DNA from: Holophagales bacterium UBA2201
GTDB taxonomy: Bacteria > Acidobacteriota > Thermoanaerobaculia > UBA2201
Assembly (NCBI GenBank): GCA_002327305.1
Contig: DCUZ01000007.1
Span: 1 to 11,010, forward strand
DNA: 11,010 nt
Direction of reading: 5' to 3'
The translations under genes were made by a program, and so were the position numbers. Of the stretch, positions 1 through 6,056 are shown piece after piece. The notes beneath the pieces were generated by a model. That model saw only the letters and a list, made by a program, of their open reading frames with translations. It did not search any database and was not told the origin of the DNA. Each line of letters begins with the position of its first letter. Within the stretch, counting starts at the first letter, position 1.

Positions 1-731
1 TCATGGCGGGGATCAACGCGGCCCTGGCGCTGAAAGGGGAGCCCCCCGTCATCCTGGGACGGGACCGGGCCTACGCCGGCGTCATGATCGACGACCTTGT
101 CTCCCGGGGCGTGGATGAACCCTACAGGATGTTCACTTCCCGGGCGGAATACCGCCTCATGCTGGGGTTCCGATCGGCCCGGCGCCGGCTTCTCCCCCTC
201 GGTTGTTCGCTGGGACTGGTCCCCAAGGGGCTCTACCGGCTGATGTGGGGGGAGGAGGAACGGGTGGAGGCGCTGGCCCTCGACCTGGACCGGCGCGTGG
301 TGAATCCGACCCGGGAGGTGAGGGAGGGGCTGCTGGAGGCCCACGGCGTCGCTCTTGACGGGCCCGCCACCGTCGGGGGGCTTTATCGCAGGATGAAGAC
401 ACCCCTGGCCGAGTTGTGCCGGCTCCTCGGCGGGGAGGATGCGGGGGAGGGGGAGCGATGGTCCCGGGTGGAGGAAGAGCTCCTTTATGCCCCCTATCGG
501 GCGCGCCAAAGGGAGGAGGTGGGACGGATGGAGACGCTCTTGGAAACCGCCATCCCCAAGGAGTTCGATTACGCCGCCGTCGCCGGCGTCAGCCGGGAGG
601 CGCGCGAAAAACTGGCCGCGGCCCGTCCCGCGACCCTGGGGGAGGCGCGGCGCCTTCCCGGGGTCACCCCCGCGGCCCTCACCGCCCTCTATGTGGCGCT
701 CCGCATCCAAGCTTCTGAACCTGGCCGCTGA
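1..731 (+). CDS. mnmG: MnmG (GidA), tRNA uridine-5-carboxymethylaminomethyl modification enzyme, C-terminal part
   Basis: This is the last 242 or so residues of MnmG; the gene enters from the left edge, and the methionine at base 3 is internal (the family reads ...MAGINAAL here). MnmG is an FAD-dependent cytoplasmic enzyme that works with the GTPase MnmE to place a (carboxymethyl)aminomethyl group on the wobble uridine of certain tRNAs. Visible family signatures are AGINAAL at the start, ILGRDRAYAGVMIDDLVSRG, DEPYRMFTSRAEYRL, and the helical C-terminal domain ending PATLGEARRLPGVTPAAL. The FAD-binding Rossmann motif is off-window. The stop codon lies 41 nt inside the start of rsmG, the usual neighbour, so the two are probably co-transcribed and translationally coupled. 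Nothing in the visible part looks damaged. The identification is near certain; only the 5' end is missing. Confidence 0.96.
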   Translation, partial: MAGINAALALKGEPPVILGRDRAYAGVMIDDLVSRGVDEPYRMFTSRAEYRLMLGFRSARRRLLPLGCSLGLVPKGLYRLMWGEEERVEALALDLDRRVVNPTREVREGLLEAHGVALDGPATVGGLYRRMKTPLAELCRLLGGEDAGEGERWSRVEEELLYAPYRARQREEVGRMETLLETAIPKEFDYAAVAGVSREAREKLAAARPATLGEARRLPGVTPAALTALYVALRIQASEPGR

Positions 732-1329
732 GGCGGGCCATCCCCTCGACCCGGAGGCGGCCGAACGGCTGGAGGCCTATCTGGCGATGGTGGCGGAGCA
801 CAACCGGATCGTCAACCTCGTCCGGTACGCCTCGGAGGAGGAGCTGGTCAAGGCGCACGGACTGGACTTCCTTCCCCTCCTGGCCGAGGTGTCGGAAGGG
901 GAGCCGGTGGTGGACATCGGCGCCGGGGCCGGATTTCTGGGGCTGGGGCTGGCCATCGCGCGGCCTGGAATCGCGGTCACCCTGTTGGAACCCAACCTCA
1001 AGCGGGCCTATTTTCTCCAGACCGCCATCGCCCGGCTGGGGCTTTCGGCCCGGGTGGAGGAACGGTCCCTGGAGGCGGTCCTCTCCGGTCTCCCCCCGGA
1101 GGGCTTGCTCTTCGTCACCCGGGCCTTGCCCCGAAAGGAGAAGGTCCTGAAGGGGCTGGGGCGGAGGCGGAGCGCCCCTCACCGCCTCGGGCTCCTGCTG
1201 GGGGCGGACGCCCCGGCGTTTGGGGAAGCCATGAAATTATGGTATTCTGTGCAACACATGACACCGATGCCGTTCCGCCGCGACTCCTGGCTCCTGGTCC
1301 TCCAGAATGTTTCACGTGAAACATTGTAG
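691..1329 (+). CDS. rsmG: RsmG (GidB), 16S rRNA (guanine-527-N7)-methyltransferase
   Basis: A 212-residue protein, normal length for RsmG, which methylates G527 of 16S rRNA using S-adenosylmethionine. The N-terminal helices carry EHNRIVNLVR (residues 36-45) and HGLDFLPLL. The SAM-binding loop is DIGAGAGFLG (75-84), where most relatives have GFPG, so a proline is replaced by leucine. FVTRAL (131-136) matches the conserved arginine-containing segment. ATG 691 is chosen because homology begins there and upstream codons in this frame read through mnmG as out-of-frame sequence. No clear Shine-Dalgarno precedes it, which fits coupling to the overlapping mnmG. The C-terminus NVSRETL is encoded by the parS palindrome, so the last codons serve two roles. 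parA starts 18 nt after the stop. Function is confident; the start is moderately so. Confidence 0.92.
   Translation: MWRSASKLLNLAAEAGHPLDPEAAERLEAYLAMVAEHNRIVNLVRYASEEELVKAHGLDFLPLLAEVSEGEPVVDIGAGAGFLGLGLAIARPGIAVTLLEPNLKRAYFLQTAIARLGLSARVEERSLEAVLSGLPPEGLLFVTRALPRKEKVLKGLGRRRSAPHRLGLLLGADAPAFGEAMKLWYSVQHMTPMPFRRDSWLLVLQNVSRETL
1308..1323. promoter_or_regulatory. parS: parS centromere site (ParB-binding palindrome) inside the 3' end of rsmG
   Basis: The 16-bp sequence TGTTTCACGTGAAACA is a perfect match to the canonical bacterial chromosomal parS site. The palindrome extends to 20 bp (1306-1325). It lies in rsmG codons for Asn-Val-Ser-Arg-Glu-Thr-Leu and 24 nt upstream of the parA start. In the known system ParB binds parS, loads and spreads as a CTP-dependent clamp, and ParA then moves the origin region. 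Its location beside parAB marks this as probably origin-proximal. No second copy was seen in the window. Confidence 0.95.
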
Positions 1330-1347
1330 GGTTCAGGCCTCCCTTCC

Positions 1348-2115
1348 ATGGGTCGGATAGTCTCCATCACCAATCAGAAGGGGGGGGTCGGCAAGACCAC
1401 CACCGCCATCAATCTGGGGGCCTGTTTGGCCGCCGAGGGACGGCGGGTCCTGCTGGTGGACCTGGACGCCCAGGCCAACGCTTCGTCGGGCCTCGGGGTG
1501 CCCAAAAATTCCCCCGAGAAGAACGCCTACCATGTTCTGATGGGGACCCTTCCCGCGGGGGAGGCCCTCCTCGCCCTTCCCTACCCGAACTTCCATCTCC
1601 TGCCGGCCCACCGGGACCTCACGGGGGCCGAATTGGAGTTGGTGGAGATGGAGGGGCGGGAGTACTTCCTCAAGAAGGCCCTGGCCCCCCTCCACCCCCG
1701 GTACGATTTTATCCTCCTCGACTGTCCCCCCTCCCTCGGCCTGGTCACCCTCAACGCCCTGGCCGCCGCCGACGGGGTGATCATCACCCTTCAAAGCGAG
1801 TACTTCGCCCTCGAGGGGCTGGGGGAGCTGGTGCAGACCATCGAGCGGGTGCGCGAGGGGCTCAACGCCTTCCTGGAGATCGACGGGGTGCTCCTCACCA
1901 TGGTGGACGAGCGCACCAACCTGAGCCAGCAGGTGACGGCCGAGATCCGCCGGCATTTCGCGCGGGAGGTCTTCGATACGGCCATCCCGCGCAGTGTCCG
2001 GCTGGGGGAGGCCCCCAGTTTCGGGCGCCCCATCCTTTATTACGATCCCCGCTCGCGGGGGGCCATCGCCTACAAGTGGGTGGCCGACGAATACCTGGCC
2101 CGGAGGAAGCCATGA
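1348..2115 (+). CDS. parA: ParA (Soj) chromosome-partitioning ATPase
   Basis: A 255-residue deviant Walker ATPase of the chromosomal ParA/Soj type. It binds DNA non-specifically as an ATP dimer, and ParB stimulates its ATPase to drive movement of the origin region. The deviant Walker A is KGGVGKTT (residues 11-18, with the signature first lysine), the A' motif is DLDAQAN (38-44) and Walker B is FILLDCPP (121-128). The C-terminal part has the family's RSVRLGEAPSFGRPI and YDPRSRGA signatures. The protein starts directly with the ATPase fold and lacks an N-terminal helix-turn-helix, as in chromosomal rather than plasmid type Ia ParA. ATG 1348 places the P-loop at the standard distance. It follows rsmG by 18 nt and overlaps parB by 4 nt (ATGA), so it sits in one transcription unit with them. 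Confidence 0.97.
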   Translation: MGRIVSITNQKGGVGKTTTAINLGACLAAEGRRVLLVDLDAQANASSGLGVPKNSPEKNAYHVLMGTLPAGEALLALPYPNFHLLPAHRDLTGAELELVEMEGREYFLKKALAPLHPRYDFILLDCPPSLGLVTLNALAAADGVIITLQSEYFALEGLGELVQTIERVREGLNAFLEIDGVLLTMVDERTNLSQQVTAEIRRHFAREVFDTAIPRSVRLGEAPSFGRPILYYDPRSRGAIAYKWVADEYLARRKP

Positions 2116-2939
2116 AACGGAAAGCCCTGGGCAGGGGGCTCGATTCCCTCATCCCGGCGCGGACGGCCGCCGCCCGCCAGCCGGAGGGGGTTTCCACGGT
2201 CCCCGTCGCCGCCATCATCGCCAACCCGCATCAACCCCGCCAGACCTTCCGGGAGGAGGAGATCCGGGAATTGGCCGCCAGCATCCGGGCCGACGGCCTC
2301 CTGCAACCCATCGTCGTCTGCCGCCGCGGCGAAAAATACATCCTCGTTGCCGGCGAACGACGCTGGCGGGCCGCCCAGTCCCTGGGGTGGAAGGAGGTCC
2401 CGGCGGTGGTCAAGGAGGTGGCCGACGACAGGGAATTGCTCGTCCTGGCCCTGGTGGAGAATGTCCAGCGGGAGGACCTCAACCCCATCGAGCGGTCCCT
2501 GGGCTACCGGGAGCTTCAGCAGAAATTCCATCTCACGCAGGAGGAGATCGCGGCCAAGATGGGAAAGAGCCGGGCCTCCGTCGCCAACGGCCTGCGGCTC
2601 CTCAACCTCCCCGAAGAGGTCCAGGCCATGGTCCGGCAGGGCAAACTCTCCGAAGGGCACGCCCGGTCGCTCCTGGCGTTCGACGGGGAGAAGGCCATGC
2701 TCAAGATGGCCCGCCGGATCGTGGACGCCGGATTGACCGTGCGGAAGGCGGAGGAGGGGGCGCGGAAGGGGAAAATGGCCGATCCCGACACGCGCGACGC
2801 CGAGCAGAAACTCGCCCGCGCCCTCCACGCCCCGGTCTCCATCATCCGCAGGCGCCGGGGGGGGACCATCCGCATCCAGTTCCACTCGGAGGAGGAGCTC
2901 ATCCGCCTTTTCGAAACGCTGCAGGGAGGGGAGCGATGA
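2112..2939 (+). CDS. parB: ParB (Spo0J) centromere-binding CTPase
   Basis: A 275-residue ParB/Spo0J, usual length. It begins with the ParA-contacting peptide KALGRGLDSLIP (residues 4-15). The N-terminal CTP-binding domain shows NPHQPR (39-44), GLLQPIVV (62-69), GERRWRA (81-87) and ENVQREDLNPIE (116-127). The central helix-turn-helix that reads parS is about residues 141-165 (LTQEEIAAKMGKSRASVANG), followed by LRLLNLPEEVQ and EGHARSLL. The C-terminal dimerisation domain is about 235-275. The ATG at 2112 is preferred over an in-frame upstream methionine because it matches the conserved N-terminus, sits behind GGAGGA (2102-2107) and overlaps the parA stop as ATGA. The parS site at 1308-1323 is its expected target. 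The bactofilin gene overlaps its stop by another ATGA. Confidence 0.97.
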   Translation: MKRKALGRGLDSLIPARTAAARQPEGVSTVPVAAIIANPHQPRQTFREEEIRELAASIRADGLLQPIVVCRRGEKYILVAGERRWRAAQSLGWKEVPAVVKEVADDRELLVLALVENVQREDLNPIERSLGYRELQQKFHLTQEEIAAKMGKSRASVANGLRLLNLPEEVQAMVRQGKLSEGHARSLLAFDGEKAMLKMARRIVDAGLTVRKAEEGARKGKMADPDTRDAEQKLARALHAPVSIIRRRRGGTIRIQFHSEEELIRLFETLQGGER

Positions 2940-3271
2940 GCCGCGGGGGGGAGTTGAACGGGTTCCTGGACTCCGGGTGTCTGATCGTCGGCACCATCCG
3001 CTTCCAGGACACCCTCCGCGTGGACGGGAAAGTGCAGGGACGCCTGGAAAGCCGCAACGACCTGGTGGTGGGAGACCGGGGAGAGGTGGAGGGGGAGGTC
3101 TGCGTGGGGACCCTCTATGTTTCGGGAACCATCCGGGGAAAGGTGAAGGCCGAGAAAAAGATCGTCATCCATCGGGGCGGCCGCCTCCTCTCCGACATCA
3201 CCACCCCTTCCCTCGTCATCGAAGAGGGGGGGGTCTTCGAGGGTTCGTGCGACATGGAAGGGAATAAATAG
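2936..3271 (+). CDS. Bactofilin (polymer-forming cytoskeletal protein)
   Basis: A 111-residue protein of the bactofilin family (DUF583, polymer-forming cytoskeletal). Bactofilins fold as a short right-handed beta-helix and polymerise without nucleotide into filaments or sheets. The sequence shows the regular beta-helix rhythm from about residue 12 to 105: hydrophobic pairs alternating with Gly-x-Val/Ile turns, such as VDGKVQGRLES, VVGDRGEVEGEV, VSGTIRGKVKA, IHRGGRLLSDI and EEGGVFEGS. There is no signal peptide or membrane segment; tails outside the core are very short, so this is a minimal bactofilin. Three cysteines (15, 56, 105) are unusual for so small a protein. Its start overlaps the parB stop (ATGA), and GGGAGGGGAG upstream serves as Shine-Dalgarno. 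Coupling to parAB suggests a role in positioning the partition apparatus, as bactofilins do in Myxococcus; that role is inference. Confidence 0.9.
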   Translation: MSRGGELNGFLDSGCLIVGTIRFQDTLRVDGKVQGRLESRNDLVVGDRGEVEGEVCVGTLYVSGTIRGKVKAEKKIVIHRGGRLLSDITTPSLVIEEGGVFEGSCDMEGNK

Positions 3272-3495
3272 TTATTATAATCATATAAACAATATGACAT
3301 TTGTAGTCACAAGGGGGAATTGGGCCTGTCGAAAACCCGCTCAGGCCACAGGGTCGGACAACGGTTTCACCTCCTGTGCCCCTGAAAGGGTTCCGGTCCC
3401 GGGCTTTCGCCTCTTCGCCAAAATGAAAGGGTTCAACAGCCCCGCATCCCCTGTTTTTTTTCCATGCATCGGGATCATCCTCTTCTCCAATCAGG
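3272..3495. other. Intergenic region between bactofilin and the ppiD-like gene
   Basis: A non-coding stretch whose first 28 nt are strongly AT-rich, unlike the GC-rich surroundings. It contains an 11-bp direct repeat TGAAAGGGTTC at 3383-3393 and 3424-3434, a short GGCCTG/CAGGCC inverted repeat (3323-3328 with 3342-3347), and an eight-T run at 3454-3461 preceded by only a weak AACAG/CTGTT stem. The T-run could be a weak terminator for the par operon. I saw no DnaA-box cluster and recognised no riboswitch. Confidence 0.5.
3383..3434. repeat. 11-bp direct repeat pair, 41-nt period
   Basis: TGAAAGGGTTC occurs exactly twice, at 3383-3393 and 3424-3434, so the copies are 41 nt apart start to start (about four helical turns). 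They lie 60-115 nt upstream of the -35 element of the ppiD-like gene. They could be two binding sites on the same DNA face for a regulator; chance is also possible. Confidence 0.4.
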
Positions 3496-3524
3496 TTGCT
3501 TTTTCCATCTAATTAGTGTATTTT
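3496..3524 (+). promoter_or_regulatory. Probable sigma-70-type promoter of the ppiD-like/ruvAB unit
   Basis: TTGCTT (3496-3501) and TATTTT (3519-3524) are separated by 17 nt, the ideal spacing, in an AT-rich patch 30 nt before the start codon at 3554. Each hexamer departs from consensus at two positions. An AGGGAG Shine-Dalgarno at 3541-3546 follows, 7 nt before the ATG. Confidence 0.6.
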
Positions 3525-3553
3525 AGTCCGAATTATCATTAGGGAGCATACCC

Positions 3554-5470
3554 ATGACCACCTTGCGATACATGCGGCAGGAATTCAAGCGCCTGAAGTG
3601 GGCCCTCTGGCTCGTCATCTTCGTCTTCATCGCCCTCGTCTTCGTGGACTGGGGCATGGGGCGCTCCGAAGGGCAACAGCAGGGCAACTATGTGGCGACG
3701 GTGGGGGGAGAGCCCATCTCTCCCATGGAGTACTACCGCGCCTACGACAACCAGCGGGAAATGTACCGCCAGGCCTATGGCGAGCGGTTCAACGAGGACC
3801 TGATCCGGCAGATGAACCTCTCCCAGGGGGTCCTGCAGGAGTTGGTCCGTTCCAAAATGCTCCGGGCCGAGGCCGCGGCGTCCGGTGTGGCGATCCCCCA
3901 AGGGGACATCTCCCAGGAGATCGCCGGCATGAAAGTGTTTCAGAAGGAGGACGGCTCCTTCGTCGGCTACGACCTCTACAAGCGCGTTCTGACGGCCAAC
4001 AACATGACGCCCGCCTTTTTCGAGAGCCAGGTGGAGATGGACCTCCTCCGGAAGCGCTATGTCCAACTGCTGGCCGAAAGCATGGCGGTTTCCGAAGGCG
4101 AACTTCGGGAGGAATACAAGAAGCGCAACCTCACCGCCACGGTGGACTATGTCTACCTGCCCGAGGCCACGCTCCAGGGGCAGGTGGCCGTGTCCGAGGC
4201 CGAGGCCAGGGCCCACTACGACGCCCATCCCGCCGAGTTCTGGCAACCCGAGAAACGCAAGATCAACTACCTGCTGGTGGACCAGCAGAAGATCAAATCC
4301 ACCCTCCAGGTCTCCGACACCGAGATCGCCGATTACTACGACACCCACTCGGAGGAATTCCGCGGCGAGCGGGAGGTCCATGCCCGGCACATCCTGATCA
4401 AGACCGACACCCGCACCGACGCCCAGGCGCAGACCATCGTCGAGTCGGTCCGCGCCCGCCTCGCCAGGGGCGAGGATTTTGCCGCCCTGGCGGGGCAGTT
4501 CTCCGAGGACCCCGGCTCCAAGGACCGCGGGGGCGACCTGGGGTTCTTCGGGACCGGCCAGATGGTTCCCGAGTTCGAGAACGCCGCCTTCTCCCTCCCG
4601 GCCGGTGAGGTTTCCGATCCGATCAAGACCATGTACGGCTACCACTTGATCCAGGTGGTGGAACAGCGCCCCGCCGGGTTGAAACCCCTGGCCGAGGTGG
4701 CGGCCGTTATCCGCAATAAACTGCTGGACGAAAAGGCCGCCCAGGAGGTGCAGGGGAAGGGGAGGCGCATGGAGCGGCAGATCAGGGATGGCGGGCTCGC
4801 CAGCGACGAGGACCTCAAGAAGTTTGCGGAGCTGGACCCCAGCCTCACCTACAACACCACCGAATTTTTCGGTCTGGCCGATTTCATCCCCGGAATCGGG
4901 CGCGTCCAGGAAATCAACAACGCCATCTTTGCCATGCAGGAGGGGGGCCTGACCCCCGTGATGACGATCACCCGCGGGGCCATGATCGGGCGCCTCGCCG
5001 CCATCAGCCCGCAGGGGGTGGCCGCCTTCGCCGCCGTCAAGCGGGACGCGGAGACCGCGGTGAAACGCCTCAAGGCCCTCGACCTGGCGAAAACGAAGAT
5101 GGCGGCGGCGGCCCCGCAGGGCCTGGACGCCGCCGCCAAGGCGCTGGGCCTGTCGGTCAGCCGGGACCAGACCGTCCGTTACCTGTCCCCCATTGCCTCG
5201 CTGGGCGGCCGGAAGACCCTTCACGAGGCCCTCTTCGCCGCCGCCCCGGGCGCCGTCGTGGGGCCGCTGGAAGTGCAGGGAGGGTTCGCCCTCTTCCAGG
5301 TCAAGACGGTGGACCGGTTCGACGAGGCCCTGTTCCAGGCCAAGCGCACCGAGATCGCCGCGTCCCTGCGCACCGCCCTGGCCACCCAGTTGATGGATGT
5401 TTTCCTGGAGGCCCAGAAGGACAAGTTCGACATCCGCATCAACAACGATTTTCTGCGGCAGTTCAGTTAG
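3554..5470 (+). CDS. PpiD/SurA-like membrane-anchored peptidyl-prolyl isomerase (periplasmic folding factor)
   Basis: A 638-residue protein with the PpiD layout. A short positively charged N-terminus (RYMRQEFKRLK) is followed by one membrane segment at about residues 16-33 (WALWLVIFVFIALVFVDW), which predicts the bulk in the periplasm. Next comes a SurA_N-type chaperone region (about 45-200, starting VATVGGEPISPMEYYRAYD). One parvulin-type PPIase domain spans about 273-372: REVHARHILIKT, LARGEDFAALAGQFSEDPGSKDRGGDLGFFGTGQMVPEFENAAFSLPAGEVSDPI and YGYHLIQV are its hallmarks. The rest (about 375-638) resembles the C-terminal arm of PpiD. PpiD-type proteins help newly exported proteins fold near the Sec translocon. 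ATG 3554 has AGGGAG 7 nt upstream and a promoter behind it. ruvA starts 15 nt after the stop. I leave the symbol blank because non-proteobacterial members are only loosely orthologous to E. coli ppiD. Confidence 0.93.
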   Translation: MTTLRYMRQEFKRLKWALWLVIFVFIALVFVDWGMGRSEGQQQGNYVATVGGEPISPMEYYRAYDNQREMYRQAYGERFNEDLIRQMNLSQGVLQELVRSKMLRAEAAASGVAIPQGDISQEIAGMKVFQKEDGSFVGYDLYKRVLTANNMTPAFFESQVEMDLLRKRYVQLLAESMAVSEGELREEYKKRNLTATVDYVYLPEATLQGQVAVSEAEARAHYDAHPAEFWQPEKRKINYLLVDQQKIKSTLQVSDTEIADYYDTHSEEFRGEREVHARHILIKTDTRTDAQAQTIVESVRARLARGEDFAALAGQFSEDPGSKDRGGDLGFFGTGQMVPEFENAAFSLPAGEVSDPIKTMYGYHLIQVVEQRPAGLKPLAEVAAVIRNKLLDEKAAQEVQGKGRRMERQIRDGGLASDEDLKKFAELDPSLTYNTTEFFGLADFIPGIGRVQEINNAIFAMQEGGLTPVMTITRGAMIGRLAAISPQGVAAFAAVKRDAETAVKRLKALDLAKTKMAAAAPQGLDAAAKALGLSVSRDQTVRYLSPIASLGGRKTLHEALFAAAPGAVVGPLEVQGGFALFQVKTVDRFDEALFQAKRTEIAASLRTALATQLMDVFLEAQKDKFDIRINNDFLRQFS

Positions 5471-5485
5471 CGCCTTCCGAATGCC

Positions 5486-6055
5486 ATGATCGGCTCCATC
5501 CGGGGACGGCTCCTTGACCTGAAGCCGGGCGCCTGCCTGGTGGAGGCCGGAGGGGTGGGCTATGCCTGCCTCGTCTCCCTCCAGACCTTCTCCCGCCTGT
5601 CGGACCGCCCGGACGAGGTCTTCCTCTGGGTCCACACCCATGTCCGGGAGGACGCCCTCCAGTTGATCGGGTTCGCCACGCCGGTCGAGCGCGACCTGTT
5701 CCTCCGCCTCATCGGCATTTCCGGCATCGGTCCCAAGGTCGCCCTTCAGGTCCTCTCGCGCTATCCGGCGGAGGAATTGACGGGCGCCATCGCCTCCGGA
5801 GACCTCGCCGCCCTCGTCGCCATCCCGGGCGTGGGGAAAAAGACCGCCGAGCGCATCATCCTCGAATTGAAGGGTTCCCTCAAGACGGAGACCGCCGTGG
5901 GACCCGCCGCCGTCCGCCTCGACGCCGAGAGCGCCCTGATCAACCTGGGCTACGCCCCCAAGGTGGCCCGCGCCGCCGTGGAGGCGGCCCTCAGGGAGCG
6001 TCCCGACTCCCCCCTTGAGGCGCTCATCGTCCTGGCGCTGAGGCGCCTGGCCTGA
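5486..6055 (+). CDS. ruvA: RuvA, Holliday-junction-binding subunit
   Basis: A 189-residue RuvA, slightly shorter than the roughly 200 usual. It binds four-way DNA junctions as a tetramer and recruits the RuvB motor for branch migration. Domain I (OB fold) is MIGSIRGRLLDL through VEAGGVGYACLVS (about 1-62), with WVHTHVREDALQLIGFAT before the second domain. Domain II has the two helix-hairpin-helix motifs: LIGISGIGPKVALQVLS (about 75-91) and LVAIPGVGKKTAERIILEL (about 110-128). The flexible linker is short. Domain III, which contacts RuvB, is about 148-189 (ESALINLGYAPKVARAAVEAAL). It lies 15 nt after the PpiD-like gene and 1 nt before ruvB. No strong Shine-Dalgarno is visible before ATG 5486, which suggests coupling to the upstream gene. 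Confidence 0.96.
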   Translation: MIGSIRGRLLDLKPGACLVEAGGVGYACLVSLQTFSRLSDRPDEVFLWVHTHVREDALQLIGFATPVERDLFLRLIGISGIGPKVALQVLSRYPAEELTGAIASGDLAALVAIPGVGKKTAERIILELKGSLKTETAVGPAAVRLDAESALINLGYAPKVARAAVEAALRERPDSPLEALIVLALRRLA

Positions 6056-6056
6056 G

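Noticed and set aside
439..690. N-terminal extension of rsmG inside mnmG
   Set aside because: The extra residues are Arg/Pro/Ser-rich out-of-frame mnmG sequence; RsmG homology begins at about 691.
1994..2935. 425-residue + strand frame leading into the bactofilin
   Set aside because: The part before 2936 is an out-of-frame reading of parA and parB, rich in Gly/Pro/Arg. It is not a fusion; the bactofilin starts at the ATGA overlap.
3301..3430. Riboswitch or known small RNA
   Set aside because: Several short GC-rich stems exist, but the sequence did not match the conserved cores of the cobalamin, glycine, c-di-GMP, fluoride or SRP RNAs as I remember them.
3294..3512. 72-residue frame in the gap before the ppiD-like gene
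   Set aside because: No ribosome-binding site, no homology pattern, and it overlaps the probable -35/-10 promoter.
3272..3553. Candidate replication origin
   Set aside because: AT-rich start and proximity to parAB are suggestive, but no cluster of TTATCCACA-like DnaA boxes was found.
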